Translations under genes and position numbers: made by a program
From: Anastrepha obliqua
Lineage: Eukaryota > Arthropoda > Insecta > Diptera > Tephritidae
Assembly: GCF_027943255.1 (NCBI RefSeq)
Contig: NC_072892.1
Span: 27,985,792 to 28,049,791 of the forward strand
DNA: 64,000 bases
Direction of reading: 5' to 3'
Shown here: positions 27,501-38,767 of the stretch, piece after piece
Layout: every line of letters starts with the position of its first letter
How positions within the stretch are numbered: the stretch's first letter is position 1
Notes under the pieces: generated by a model
Seen by the model: only the letters and a program-made list of their open reading frames with translations
What the model was told of the DNA's origin: nothing
Database searches by the model: none

Positions 27501-28038
27501 GAATTCAAAAAACTTAAACGTGGTAGAAAAATTTAATTCGGATAAAATTTTGAACAAACTATTAGCATATTTTATCGTTGAATTGACAAGCAGCATAAAA
27601 TCTTTCCTGAATCTGGTATTACTCAAAAACATTAAGAAACAATTTTACGAAAAGCAACATCAATATAAACTACATACCTTTTGTTCCCACGACAGTCGGT
27701 TCTACGTAACCGGAATTACCCGGATTTATATCCGGCCAAGGAGTGTTCAGCAGCATTCCTCATATATGCATGGGGATATTTATGCTGCTACAACAACAAC
27801 ATACCTTTTAAAAAAATAAGTTAGATTCTTTTATTTGGATGAAATGTACATAAACGTATTTTAAGTTTTTAAATTGATATTAACTTATATATTTTTTTAT
27901 TTCAGGGACAAAAGCCGTAATACTGCGAAGGTTACTTGCAGAGTTTGCCTCGAAGATTTTCAAACTAGTATAAACTTTTTATCCGAACCCATTGATGTTT
28001 ACAATGATTGGGTGGATGCTTGTGAAACTGCTAACTAA
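24574..28038 (+). CDS. ELOF1: ELOF1, transcription elongation factor 1 homologue (2 exons)
   Basis: Small zinc-ribbon elongation factor that associates with elongating RNA polymerase II in the nucleus. Exon 1 is 24574-24689 and exon 2 is 27906-28038; they join in the middle of codon Met39 (AT/GTAAGT, TTCAG/G). The product is 82 residues, the usual length of the family. It opens with the basic [15 protein letters not shown] tail, then shows zinc ligands C26-x2-C29 and C50-x2-C53 and the conserved [17 protein letters not shown]-terminal segment. Exon 1 is too short for routine ORF calling, which makes the gene easy to miss. The 3.2-kb intron contains a deleted Helitron. Two TATCGAT motifs lie about 200 bases upstream. 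The Drosophila orthologue is CG40228 (recalled, not checked). Confidence 0.95.
25900..27160 (-). mobile_element. Internally deleted Helitron (Rep/helicase ends fused)
   Basis: On the minus strand the N-terminal leader of an insect Helitron helicase ([18 protein letters not shown] at about 27157) runs to about 26837. It is followed within a few bases by the Pif1-like helicase C-terminus ([36 protein letters not shown]) and [18 protein letters not shown] at 26029-26211. The Rep nuclease and most helicase motifs are missing. The last motif reads VACSWVGK where CSRVG is usual. It lies in the ELOF1 intron. Confidence 0.8.
27665..27815 (+). repeat. Retroposon 3' end with CAACAACA tail
   Basis: GACAGTCGGTTCTACGTAAC, then CCCGGATTTATATCCGGCC and TGTTCAGCAGCATTCC, ending GCTGCTACAACAACAACATA. 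Such trinucleotide-tailed ends are typical of LINE or SINE insertions in flies. It sits about 90 bases before ELOF1 exon 2. A similar tail, CTGCTACAACAACAA, is at 41702. Confidence 0.45.
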
Positions 28039-28564
28039 TAGTTTGCATTTTCTGTTTTATCTATACATATATTTAGTTTCTTTTTTACTATTCAAGATGT
28101 ATGTTCGTTCATATAGAGTGCACTATTAATTACTTTAATATTAAATAAATATTTAAATATATTAAAAAGTTTTTTTTTTCTTTTAAATGTATAATTATTT
28201 AATAGCTTTATGGAGTCAAATGTACTTTGAGAATTATTAAAGTTGATTTGGTATAAATATGGTTCAAGGACAAAGTGGCAAATGTGTAAAAATATATGAT
28301 AAATGATTAAAAGGATGCAGAAATTTTTAGAAGTCTCCAAGCTCTGGCTTGTTTGGTATCCCATTAAAAGTTGTCGTCAGGGTTTTTCACTCGAAGTTGC
28401 CTTTTGGCTTGCTCTCAAAGTGCCTACTCTTTTCGACGTGTATGTATGCTAAGTCTGTTTTACGTGAAATACATAAAATTGAAAATTAAAACAGCTGTTT
28501 TCGTTTGTTTACATGTTTATAAAACAAATCAGTTTGTTTTCGTTTGCACCCATACAATGATGTC

Positions 28565-29480
28565 ATTCATATTGTAACGAACCCAGAGGCTTCGTGCAAA
28601 CAATACTGAGTAAATGAGATACCGAAACAAAAACAAATTCGCTTCACACTAGAGGGCGAAACACAACTCACCAGAATATAGGAGTTGCCAAAATCTAAAA
28701 AATACGTTATTATATCATAAAAATAGTTATAAAGCACATGTATATAAGCAGAGATGAATGCGCATATGATATTGAGTCGTAAGTCAAATGTGTGCAAGAG
28801 GAAACGAAAAATAACGAAGTGATTCAATAAAGCCAGCAAGTTGTGTTGCAATTAATTTGTCACTTTTATCCCAAGAATGATAGAGAAAGAGATCGCATCT
28901 TCCGAATTCGCCGAGTCGTAAGAGTGCATCTATAAACAAACAAAAGGAAGGGGGAAATACTTGTCTGTGAAGAAGAAGACTATGCGAAAGCAATGGAAAC
29001 AACCAAACACAAGAAATTATGCGCACACACATACTTTCTAGCCACTGTATTGCGAAGGTAGCTAACGTCAGAGGAAAGTAACTGTTTTTTAATGGCGCCA
29101 CCTTCAGTACTCAATTCCTCTTGTAGCAATCCAGTGATGAACTCGGAGGAATAATTGTGAGACATTTTATTTGAATGATTATTTCCAACACTTTACTTAT
29201 AAATGTACACGTTCAGCTTAAGACTGAATTACTCCATTACTTTTCACTTATTCGCTCGCAAGTATAATTTCCAACTGAATCGTCCATGCGCATGCACCCC
29301 TGCTTTTATTCATGTACTTAATAATATCGCAATTTCTATATATGACAGCTCTTATCTTCTGGCGAGTTCTGCTGTTACCATCAAGGAGAATTCATGTTCA
29401 TATTTTGGTATCACAATCGCTCGCTATTGTTGCCAGGCGGCTCACGAAGTTTCACCGTTCCGAACAATATTTGAATAACA
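28565..29480. repeat. Two related 300-base blocks in inverted orientation
   Basis: The block at 28570-28850, read on the minus strand, and the block at 29203-29478, read on the plus strand, give recognisably similar translations (HVLYNYFYDIITY against HVLNNIAISIYDS; CFGISFTQYC against YFGITIARYC). The outer ends begin TGTAACGAACCC and, reversed, TGTTCGGAACGG. They could be two solo LTR-like units facing opposite ways, or the arms of a long inverted-repeat element with a 350-base middle. Confidence 0.5.
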
Positions 29481-29581
29481 TTTACCAAAATCTCCAAATT
29501 GAGCAATTTTTCGTGATAAGGCTTTACGTTCTCTCACGAATTAAAACGAAACGGCGCCGCATTGCTCAGTTATTTTATATA

Positions 29582-30457
29582 CAGGGTGGGCCATATAGCG
29601 TTTGCTTTTTGAACCACCTATTTTTTGAGAATGGTACACAAATGACATGTCAAATGAGTTCATAATTTACTTAAAGGTTTGACATTCACGAAATGGGACG
29701 CTATACGCTTGAACAAAGTTGGGAAATATTGAAAACCTATTTCCAAAGTGGTGAGTCTTCTTTTCTGATGAAGCTCATTTTCACATCGGTGGCTACGTCA
29801 ATAAGCAAAATTGTCAGATTTGGGGCTCAGCAAATCCACACGTTACTGTAGAGAAACAAATGCATCCACAACAAGTCACGGCATGGCGGCATCATCGGGC
29901 CATTTTTTTTTTGAGCGAGGAGTCGCGGTTACAGCAAATGGCGAGCGTTATCGTGACATGCTCAACGAGTTGTTTCCAAAAATTGAAGAGGATGACATGG
30001 ACGACATTTGGTTTCAACAGGACGGTGCAACTTGTCACACTGCAAAAGTTACACTCGAACTTTTGGCTACCGTTTTTGAAAACCGAATAATCAGCCGAAA
30101 TTCCGATTTCAATTGGCCGCCTCGGAGCTGTGATTTAAGCCTGTTGAACTATTTTTTGTGGGGAGCCATTAAGGACAAATGCTATGTGAACCATCCAGAG
30201 ACGATTGATGCTTTAAAACACGAAATCGAAGTTGCCATTCATGAAATTGGAGCCCAAACAATCGAAAATGTGCTTAAAAACTGGGTTGATCGAATGGCCT
30301 ACTGTAAAGCCAGTCGTGGCAGTCATTTGAACGATATTATTTTTTCATTCATAAATGACAATGTTCAATCTTCAAAATAAAAACAAAGTTTGAAAAAATA
30401 TTGATTAGTGTTTTTTTATAGCCGATTCAAAAAGCAAATTTTACATGGCCCACCCTA
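29582..30457 (+). mobile_element. Mariner of the rosa (DD41D-like) group, internally deleted
   Basis: Inverted ends are CAGGGTGGGCCATATAGCG at 29582 and, reversed, AGGGTGGGCCATGTAAAA ending near 30457, each followed by TTTGCTTTTTGAA and flanked by TA. The transposase keeps DEAHFHIGGYVNKQN, DIWFQQDGATCHTAK and PPRSCDLSLLNYFLWG, ending near 30380. The expected last catalytic Asp (LD or LN before YFLW) is Asn here. The element is about 880 bases against about 1.3 kb for an intact one, with the N-terminus gone. Confidence 0.8.
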
Positions 30458-31068
30458 TATTATAACATAATATGTAGAAGTAGCAGTCGGTCTCCATACC
30501 AACTCACTTAGACCGTTGCCGACCCATTGTGGCTAATAATAATATAATAAATTAATTATATATATGGAAACACAATTAAATCAATTTTGCTTCAGGTCTT
30601 CTCTTTGAATTGCTCTGAAGCAGGCATTTACCTTCGCGCCTTATGTGCAATTTGTTCTGTGAATTGCTCTGCCTTTAGTTCAGTTCATTTGCTAACCACC
30701 AAGAGCAAGAAGTGAACAAAATCGTCAAAGTGCAAGTTTTACTGTAATGGCGACAAATTTGTCAAAATCGGGAAAGATAAAGTAATTGTTTTGGGAAAAC
30801 GGCAGCTTCAGTACTCAATTCGCCTTGACAAAAATCTTTGGCATAAGCAAATGATGATTGCAACAGCATTACAATTTTATACCGAAGCGCAGTAATTTTT
30901 ATGCATAGTGCAGTAATTAAAAGTATGTACATTCAGCTATAGTTATTGTAACTCGGTAAAATGTTGTGTATGGAGCCACAGTGTAATTAAAGTTCTAATA
31001 TTACGCTTTTATATTAACAAATTTAGTAAACGTTTCCTAAAACGTGTTATGATCGTTTTTAATAGAGA

Positions 31069-31083
31069 CTTCCTTTTCCTTTG
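31069..31083 (+). promoter_or_regulatory. TCT-type ribosomal-protein initiator of RpL10
   Basis: CTTCCTTTTCCTTTG, about 57-71 bases before the RpL10 ATG, fits the polypyrimidine TCT initiator of insect ribosomal-protein genes, which also gives the mRNA a 5' TOP tract. Transcription start is inferred, not measured. Confidence 0.5.
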
Positions 31084-31139
31084 ACTTCTTTGTAGTGTAG
31101 TGGACGTGATTCAGTCTTCTTACATTTTGAAGTTTTAAA

Positions 31140-34100
31140 ATGGGTCGACGTCCAGCGAGATGGTAAGTTTGAGAAAGTTCTTATATTCGTTGTTTTAAAA
31201 ATAAGTTCTTACAGCTATCGCTATTGTAAGAATAAACCTTACCCAAAGTCGAGATTTTGTCGTGGTGTTCCAGATCCTAAAATTCGTATTTTTGATTTGG
31301 GAAGAAAGAAGGCATCAGTTGAAGATTTTCCTTTGTGCGTGCATTTAGTTTCTGATGAATATGAACAACTTAGTAGTGAGGCTTTGGAAGCTGGACGAAT
31401 TTGCTGCAACAAGTATTTGGTAAAGTATTGTGGTAAAGACCAGTTCCACATACGTATGCGCCTTCACCCATTCCATGTGATCCGAATCAATAAGATGTTG
31501 TCGTGTGCTGGAGCTGATAGGTAAGTTATTATTGTGTCCTATATATACTAAAACGTGGAATAACATATAGCCAATTACAAATTATTTATTTATTAATTTT
31601 TTTATTAGTAAATTATTTAAAATAAACGTCTAGTGTAAGAATACAAGTCGGTAGAAAGTTGAATAAGTTTACTAAAAACAACGTGAAGCGCCAAAGTTTT
31701 TGGCTTCAAAAAGTGGACAAGGTTTAAAGCTATTGCGTGCGATATACAACCGTAATTGGTTATGAAAAAGTACACGTCCACCATAGCGAAAGAACGCCAA
31801 TGACTTGCTAAAAACATTGCAGTGGTATTAAAATGCAAAGCGACATTTGCGAAGTTAGCCACTATCTTATTTGGAATGTTACCTGTTTAATATTTGAATG
31901 GGAACAAATAACGTGCTAAGCTATTTGAATGAGCACAAATAATTTAACAAAGTGTAGTAATGGTCGAGGCCGGAATGTTTAAACAATCGCATATCTGATA
32001 ATTAACAATATAATTTAGTGACGAGTGAGTTATTGCTACGAAGCAATAAGCGCGTATTTTTATAAGGTAAATATATTCTAAAGAAAATTTAGTTTCAAAA
32101 TTCAGCAGAGCTAGAAGACAATGTATTTATTTGTTTTTGCCGACGCAATATATTTTGTGAAATAGGTAGAAACCATTTTCTTGATACAAGATTTTATATC
32201 GACAAGAAATTTTAGTTTCGAAAACTGTAAGTCAATTGTTAGCATACATGTCTGAGTCTGATGTTACATTAACGCATAAGTAAACGGTGGTACATCTCTC
32301 AGTACACCGAGCTGACAGCCAAAAATTCAATCCAGCTACTCATTTAAAATGGTTTGCACTTGGATCTTAAGACATTTTTTGTCGTTTACTAATCACCACA
32401 CCTGATCCAAAGCCCGTTCCCTCAATAAGCTTAAACGTAAGTGACTTTCTTCTGGCCGTATGAAGTCGAGACGCTTTGGCATTGCTTTTTGAAATCAAGT
32501 ATATTAGTATTTCGCCAGACAGGTCTAGAGGAGTCGGTGAACCATTTTCCGAGCGAGCAGAATGGCTTCGCAATTTATAGTGAGAATGGCAGTAAGCATC
32601 CTCAGTTTGTCCTTAGAGAAATTCATGAGATGCACCATAGTTTGGTGTCAAGTTAAGTCCCGTCGCCTTAAACCTTTCCTTCTAAGGATACGCAACCGAA
32701 AAGAGCAGAAGAGCATAGCGAAATCTAACTGCAATAAAACTCCCTTTCAGCACTATTTTAGTTTGAAAAAATGAGTGACACCGAAGAAGAAATATTATTG
32801 TCTTCAAGTACAAATGTATTATTCAGTTAAAAATACACAAGAAGTCCACATAATCTGTACGAAACTTTGAGACTGCAGCCCGTAAATTTTTAAAAATATA
32901 CGTCACTTGCAGACTCAGGTTTTTAGGTATCACAGTGGCCGAGATACTTGTGGGCAAGTGTGCAAAAAAAAATAAACATTTGCACTCATTTACTAATGAA
33001 GACTTAATCTCAAATGTTGGCAAGAAATACGGAGAAAGTACTAAAGAAAAAGCTAAAAACATTTAATGACGTTGTGTTAATAACTATAAGAAGGATTTGT
33101 AAAATGGTTTTAAGAGGATAAGGAAAAATAAATAAAATAAACATGATGAAAAACATTTTGAGCACTGGGATATGATCCTAATGATTACCATGACAAAACT
33201 GACAAAAACTATATTATAAACTATATAATTGCAGAAAAACACGAAATTATCAAAAAATTATCTTACAGGCTTCAGACTGGAATGCGTGGTGCTTTTGGTA
33301 AGCCACAGGGTACCGTTGCTCGTGTCCGTATCGGCCAACCCATAATGTCGGTGCGGTCAAGTGATCGATACAAGGCTCAAGTTATTGAGGCTCTCCGTCG
33401 TGCTAAGTTTAAGTTCCCTGGACGTCAGAAGGTTCGTATTATATTACAATAAATTAAGAAAACTTCTGTTTTTATATTATACTAGCTTTAACCCGCGGCC
33501 CCGCTTGCGTAGGAGTAGTTTTGAGAGATTTAGGATATGTATATAAAAGAATTACCAACAATAATTTCATAGAAAATATTTTTTTATTAATAACCATAAT
33601 ATTACAATACCCGGCATCCGTTGCTATGCCTCACTTCAAAACAACCAATCAGAAATATATCAAGCAAAATTATTTTTATTAACTTTCTATCTCAAACCGT
33701 TTTTGAACTTTGCATTTGGGTCATAGTTGAACAGCTTATGCGGATTATGAAGTCTAGAGTGTGCTATAAATACTGGGATATAGGAAAAACTAAAAATTTT
33801 TTTTATTCAATTTAAGCAAATATTCGATTATTAGTGACGAATGAGAGTGGTGGCGCGGCCTGGGGAGTTCCATCATAAAAACATGCCTATAACCTTCATT
33901 GGGTGAAAATATGAATGTATAAAAATTTTTACGTCATTTGGTGTTGTCGTTTCGTAGTGATGCGCGGACAACGTACAGACATTCACCTAGTATAGATATG
34001 TAGCTTCATATTCAATAACAATTTATGTACGTTTTTTTTTTATAAATTTGTGCATGGTCCTCGATTGTAAATCCAAGCTTTTCCATTTCAAAAACTATAA

Positions 34101-35436
34101 TTATTATTTTTATTTTTTCCTCCAAATAATCATCTGTTACAATAAAAATATTGAAAAAGACAAAGTAAATACATAAATTATAATGGACGCTCAGACCTCT
34201 TTAGTTCGGAAATTGTTAAGAAAATTTAAGCATTTTTTTCTTTGCAAGTAACTTTCTAAAATTTTATGATTGAAGTTTTTTTTGTCCCGCAATAGCTATA
34301 GGTAATACTCGAACAATTGCGGCTATATCTGACTGTATCGAAAACCTTAGAGAGATCTAACGTTGCTAATACTGTACTCTCGAGGGCGATTTTACACTAG
34401 CTGACCACCGCTAGCGCTAACCATTTTGTACGCTTTATCTCTTCGTCATCGGGAGACCATTACCACCTTCCTAAGCTCGCGAATGCTGTTATCGGAGTCT
34501 AACCACCACGTATCGCAGACGAAGAGCTCCAACTTCCCCGAGAGTCCCGTGTAACTTTGGCACAATTACGTTCTGGATACTGTAGCAGGTTAAACTCGTA
34601 CTTATCCAGAATCGACCTCGACATACTAAACAAATGTCCGGCATGTGAAGGCACCCCGCACGACACTAACCACCTTTTAACATGCCCCCACTCATCTAAC
34701 ACCCCTCTGGACCCAACCCGTCGAAAGAGCTAGTTTCCTGGGCCTACCGTTAGACAAAAGACAAAGACGACCGGTGATTACACTACACTGACAGGGCACA
34801 TCCACCAAAGCAGACTTCGGGGTTCGCAGTTAGGTCAAGCGGGCTGCTGATTTGCCCACGATCCTGGGAGGGCGTCGTGATGATGGGTGATGTTCAGCTT
34901 ACTAGACGGCTAGTTTACTAGGGCTGCAAAAACCCGAGTCATGCCGATAAGTAAAATTTGATACTATGGAAGGGCGTGGAATAGTCTGTCTGCTATGCTT
35001 AAACTGTTATGAACGTTTAGCAGGATTTATTGTCAACGATCACGATGCCCATTTAAGCCACCCACTACAAATTGGTTTTCACCTTCTGTGATCGAACCAA
35101 TATCGATGGTTTCCAGACAATAGAGGGCATATTTATTTCAAGCTTGCCATCCCTGACCGGGTAGAGTTATGCAAATAATAGCATAGGTCTAAGCCAAATC
35201 GCTTTAATAATTATTTGTATATATGCATTTAAGAGTGAATGTCGTTTATAATATCCTTTTATTATTTTCAGATATACGTTTCAAAGAGATGGGGATTCAC
35301 CAAATATGACCGTGACCGTTATGAAGAGCTCCGTGATGATAATCGCCTTGAACACGACGGTTGCAATGTCAAATATCGTCCGGAACATGGCCCTATCGCT
35401 GCGTGGGAAAAAGCACAGCGTGACGTTTATGCTTAA
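31140..35436 (+). CDS. RpL10: Ribosomal protein L10 (uL16), 4 exons
   Basis: Large-subunit protein uL16, which sits near the peptidyl-transferase centre and is needed for late 60S maturation. Exons are 31140-31162, 31215-31520, 33269-33431 and 35272-35436; phases agree at every junction and the product is 218 residues. The N-terminus [20 protein letters not shown] and the segments [19 protein letters not shown] and [16 protein letters not shown] are hallmarks of eukaryotic L10. Exon 1 encodes only seven full codons and is found only through its splice sites. A pyrimidine run at 31069-31083 looks like the ribosomal-protein TCT initiator. An ATTAAA poly(A) signal lies at 35455. Introns 2 and 3 (1.7 and 1.8 kb) are filled with repeats. 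Confidence 0.97.
31521..33268. other. RpL10 intron 2, unassigned repeats
   Basis: Open fragments near 32367-32780 (for example [16 protein letters not shown] on the minus strand) look like transposon debris, but I cannot name the family. No snoRNA boxes could be established by eye. Confidence 0.4.
33481..33996. repeat. 0.5-kb repeat, copy 1 (RpL10 intron 3)
   Basis: Begins ACTAGCTTTAACCCGCGG and ends ATTCACCTAGTATAGAT. It is nearly the same along its length as 51909-52443. It has no coding potential and no clear inverted ends. The GC-rich start resembles ends of non-autonomous Helitron-related repeats in insects. Confidence 0.75.
34490..34800 (+). pseudogene. Jockey-like LINE C-terminal fragment
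   Basis: In shifting frames: [40 protein letters not shown] and [20 protein letters not shown], the end of a Jockey-clade reverse transcriptase with its CCHC-like zinc motif. It lies in RpL10 intron 3. Confidence 0.7.
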
Positions 35437-35734
35437 ATAAGTGTAAAACAAAAGATTAAATAAATGTTGATGGCATCAATGTTTTGATTACAAATTTTTT
35501 TACGAAGACTGTTTAATTTCGACTTTTTTTGGTGTATTTGTCTTTGAATAGATATATTCTTGCAGACTATTTTAAGCTAATGTACAATAGTTTAATAATT
35601 ACTAAGAAAAAACGTTTTAAGGTGGTTGACTAAGATACTATTCGCCCTACGATATCTCTTCAATATTAAATACTACATATAGGAGTTTAAATACATATGT
35701 ATATATTGAAGTAAGAAAACGTTTTTTTATTATC

Positions 35735-36245
35735 ATCCTAATGTAGAAGGGCTGCAACGACAGAGCCAGAGTTGAGGGTCAGACCTTTGTGCCCACCATT
35801 CCAGAACTGCATTTTTTCTTTTGAAATCCAATTTTTCGCCTCTTGTTTTGGACTTGAGGTTGTTATGCATGAATAACCAGTTTAATGGCATGGACTCGGA
35901 GGAATATAGCGCTTTCGCATTTTCTATTATACCAAGATAAGCAAACTTGTCCATATTGCCATTTATTTTCTATTCATCTAACTCCATTCCAAGAAAATGA
36001 TCCCCAAACATTCAAGTTACCTCCACCGTGTTTTACGTTGTGCTCTTTGCTCTGTACCTGGATTTAAGACTTGCTTTTTCTCATGATTAATAAAAGTCTT
36101 CCCATCAGGAACAATCATATTAATTTTAGTTTCGTCCGTAAAAAATATTCTTTTCCATAATTTTACGTGTTTGCTCCTATGGGCATTTGCGAAAGACAAG
36201 AGCGCTTTGATATTTTCTTTCAAAAATTTAGATTATTTTCTACTG
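35735..36245 (-). pseudogene. Tc1-like transposase remnant between RpL10 and RpL15
   Basis: Minus-strand readings give KLWKRIFFTDETKINMIVPD (first catalytic Asp), then KMDKFAYLGIIEN and SSESMPLNWLFMHNN, and WWAQRSDPQLW in place of WPAQSPDLNPIE. Several stops and frameshifts; the HDN Asp is changed to HNN. Confidence 0.75.
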
Positions 36246-37128
36246 ACACGCTCATATTATGTATTTTCATTAGGGCGTATTCGCACAAGTCTGTTTGATC
36301 ATATGTATATATTATCTACATATATTCCTCATTTATTCTAGCACTTTCGTTCGCGAGGACGCAAAATGGTGACATTAAATTAATTTTAGTACCAAGTTTC
36401 AAGTGACGAAATACCGCGAGCACAGGCCCATATTTTTCAACATTTGCGGAGCGATATAATATATGCAATATTGCGGCAGCTAATCAGTTTAGTATAAGCG
36501 TAGGTTATCAAAAGGATTTTCATTACTGTAATAATCGAGCGTGGCCAACGCACCCTTTGCGACTACGTAGCGTTGAAATTTTTTTTTGAGATTTTTCAAA
36601 GTTTCTGTTTTTACGAATAACTCCAAAAAATAAGAGCAAATTTTAAGCGCCTTCACACTCTGGTTGGAATATTGCGAAAACCGCTTTTTAGGGTCATAGT
36701 GTTATTGTAATATGTAGCTTGACTTTTAGCCATATAGACGGGGAATGCTGCTGAAGTGATATAAATCCGGGTCGTTTCCATTAGGTGGACATACGGCGGA
36801 CTGATCACGCACGATTTTAAAATGGCCTCTATGAGTAAAGTCAAAATCACACCTAGTTGACTTATGACACATGCAGCGCATTAAATTATGTTTGGCACTT
36901 TTGCCCGCATTTTTCCCACTGGTGGTGATCACTCGATACGATATAATAAAAATAGGTGAAATTACTGATAATATCTTAACATTTTAGATTATGGTAGTTA
37001 AAAAAAGCGATAGTTCAAATTCCAAACCCTAGATAGGTCACCTTGCATGATTGTGTGGCACTCACAATTTTTGCCAGTAAATCTTTACATTTTATGTTTC
37101 CCATGCTCAGTAATATTAAACCACTTAC

Positions 37129-37203
37129 CTGTACATTACCAGCACCTCCATAAGCGTTAAGCCAAAGTAGAAGACACAAAACTAACCTAGATTCGTTGAG
37201 CAT
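37129..37203 (-). CDS. Candidate first coding exon with signal peptide, gene unrecognised
   Basis: A 25-codon ATG-initiated stretch (MLNESRLVLCLLLWLNAYGG followed by AGNVQ) reads like a cleavable signal peptide and stops exactly at a strong donor (ACAG/GTAAGT). It lies 122 bases past the RpL15 stop on the same strand. A possible partner is a cysteine-containing reading at 36728-36985 (minus), with MRCMCHKSTRCDFDFTHRGH and ending PRLYG-stop, reachable in phase 0 from the AG at 36986. I recognise no family. A chance reading frame is a real alternative. Confidence 0.25.
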
Positions 37204-37324
37204 AAATTTAACAACTCGTCAAAGGCATACATATTGCCAAAAGTTAAAAAAAAATACTTAATTTTATAGAAAACGCATTTTCTATTATATTTAATGATAT
37301 ATCAATAAACACAGTATTTCAATT

Positions 37325-38322
37325 CTAGCGTTTACGATGCATTTGCAAAGTATTCTTACGCTTCCATGCAGCACGACGTGAGCCTCCAATCGTTTGCGAA
37401 TAGCGGTAGCCTTTACCAATTCCACGAGAGCTCTTGCCTGCCGAGGTCAATCCACGAAGTTCGCGATGTTTGTGGACATGTTTGCAGAGCCAATTTATTT
37501 TTGGATCACGTCTTATCGCGTTATGATGGATATCCACTAATATAACTTCAAAATATTTATAAGAAGCATCCTGAGCTACCCAATAAGAGTTTAGAACTCG
37601 TAGACCTCCTAGTCTACGTCCAACACGTTCCTATAAAATAAAGTGTGGTTATTAAAACTTTATAAAATATATATGTAAAGTTTTTAGATGAAAAAAATTA
37701 AATCAGACATCTAAGGAAGTTGAAAAAATCAGCATGATTTATTTATGAAGTAATAGTATCATCATATAGGTACATACATACTCAAATAAACTAAATCAAA
37801 AAAATGGAAGGTGTAAAATCGGTGGCCTTATAAGCAAATGATTCAACGAGTTTTTATATATTATAAGATATTAACATGCCCGACATGTAATAAAAAAAAA
37901 AGCTTGTAATTGCCCAACTTGTTGAATTCAATAGGTTCTAAGTGCGATATAACCCCACATTTTTGACTAGTTTGTGGTACTTTGTATATAAAATAAAGTA
38001 TTTCAATACTTACTTCTGCGATTGACTGCAATCCACGGTAAGGTTTAAGTTCATTGACTCCATGGCTCTTGGGTTTACCGTATGTGCATCCTTTTGGTAC
38101 TGGACGCTTGCGGCCTCCACGTCGAACTCGAATCCTATAGATTACATATCCCTGCTTAGCACGATATCCCAAGCGGCGAGCTTTGTCAGGACGAGTAGGC
38201 CTAGGGGATCTATGCAGTTTAGTTAGTTGCCTATATTGCCATACTCGAATTCGAAGCAGATAACGCATTACATCGCTCTGCTTCTTCCTGTATAATTCCT
38301 GCATATAACGATAGGCACCCAT
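37325..38322 (-). CDS. RpL15: Ribosomal protein L15 (eL15), 2 exons
   Basis: Structural protein of the 60S subunit. Exon 1 is 38014-38322 (103 codons) and exon 2 is 37325-37630 (101 codons plus TAG). They join in phase 0 (GCAGAA/GTAAGT, TTTTATAG/GAACGT) into 204 residues, the normal eukaryotic length. Recognisable stretches are [38 protein letters not shown] and [21 protein letters not shown] continuous reading past 38014 runs into the intron and stops at 37861. A GGTCTTTTTGAG pyrimidine run ends 8 bases before the ATG; it may be a TCT initiator with a very short leader, or follow a 5'UTR intron ending in GTTGCTAG. Confidence 0.97.
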
Positions 38323-38729
38323 TTTGCTCAAAAAGACCTAGCAACAAATCATATAATTAAACTCACGTCACATCATCGGTCTTTTTATTCATTGCTTTTA
38401 TCAATGTATTCATTGGCTAAATAATTAAATGAACTTTGTTAATATTTTAATAGCAGGCAAAATGTCACATAATTTCTTCAAGATTTCGCTTCAGAATCAC
38501 TAAATCTCAACACCATATATAATTCAGAGTGGTGCATAGCAAAATATCATCATAAAGCGTATGAAATCTTCCCAAAATCGTTTATTTTTTAAATTGACCT
38601 TAACACCTTTAAAATTCGAATACTAACCAAAGACGTCTATTCATGTGAAGAATCCACGCCAAAAAGACAGGATGAGCTTGAAGTAGGTTACAGTTAAAAT
38701 ATAGTTACGTCAAAATCTAATACGTCAAA

Positions 38730-38737
38730 TATCGATA
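38730..38737 (-). promoter_or_regulatory. DRE motif upstream of RpL15
   Basis: One exact TATCGATA octamer 408 bases upstream of the RpL15 ATG, just outside the inverted-repeat element that begins near 38768. It could serve RpL15; distance makes this uncertain. Confidence 0.3.
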
Positions 38738-38767
38738 TTTTTTCTACATTTACGAACAGTAAAGCTA

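Noticed and set aside
28567..29478. ORFs of 94 and 91 codons that resemble each other
   Set aside because: They resemble each other only because they lie in an inverted repeat pair; the DNA looks non-coding.
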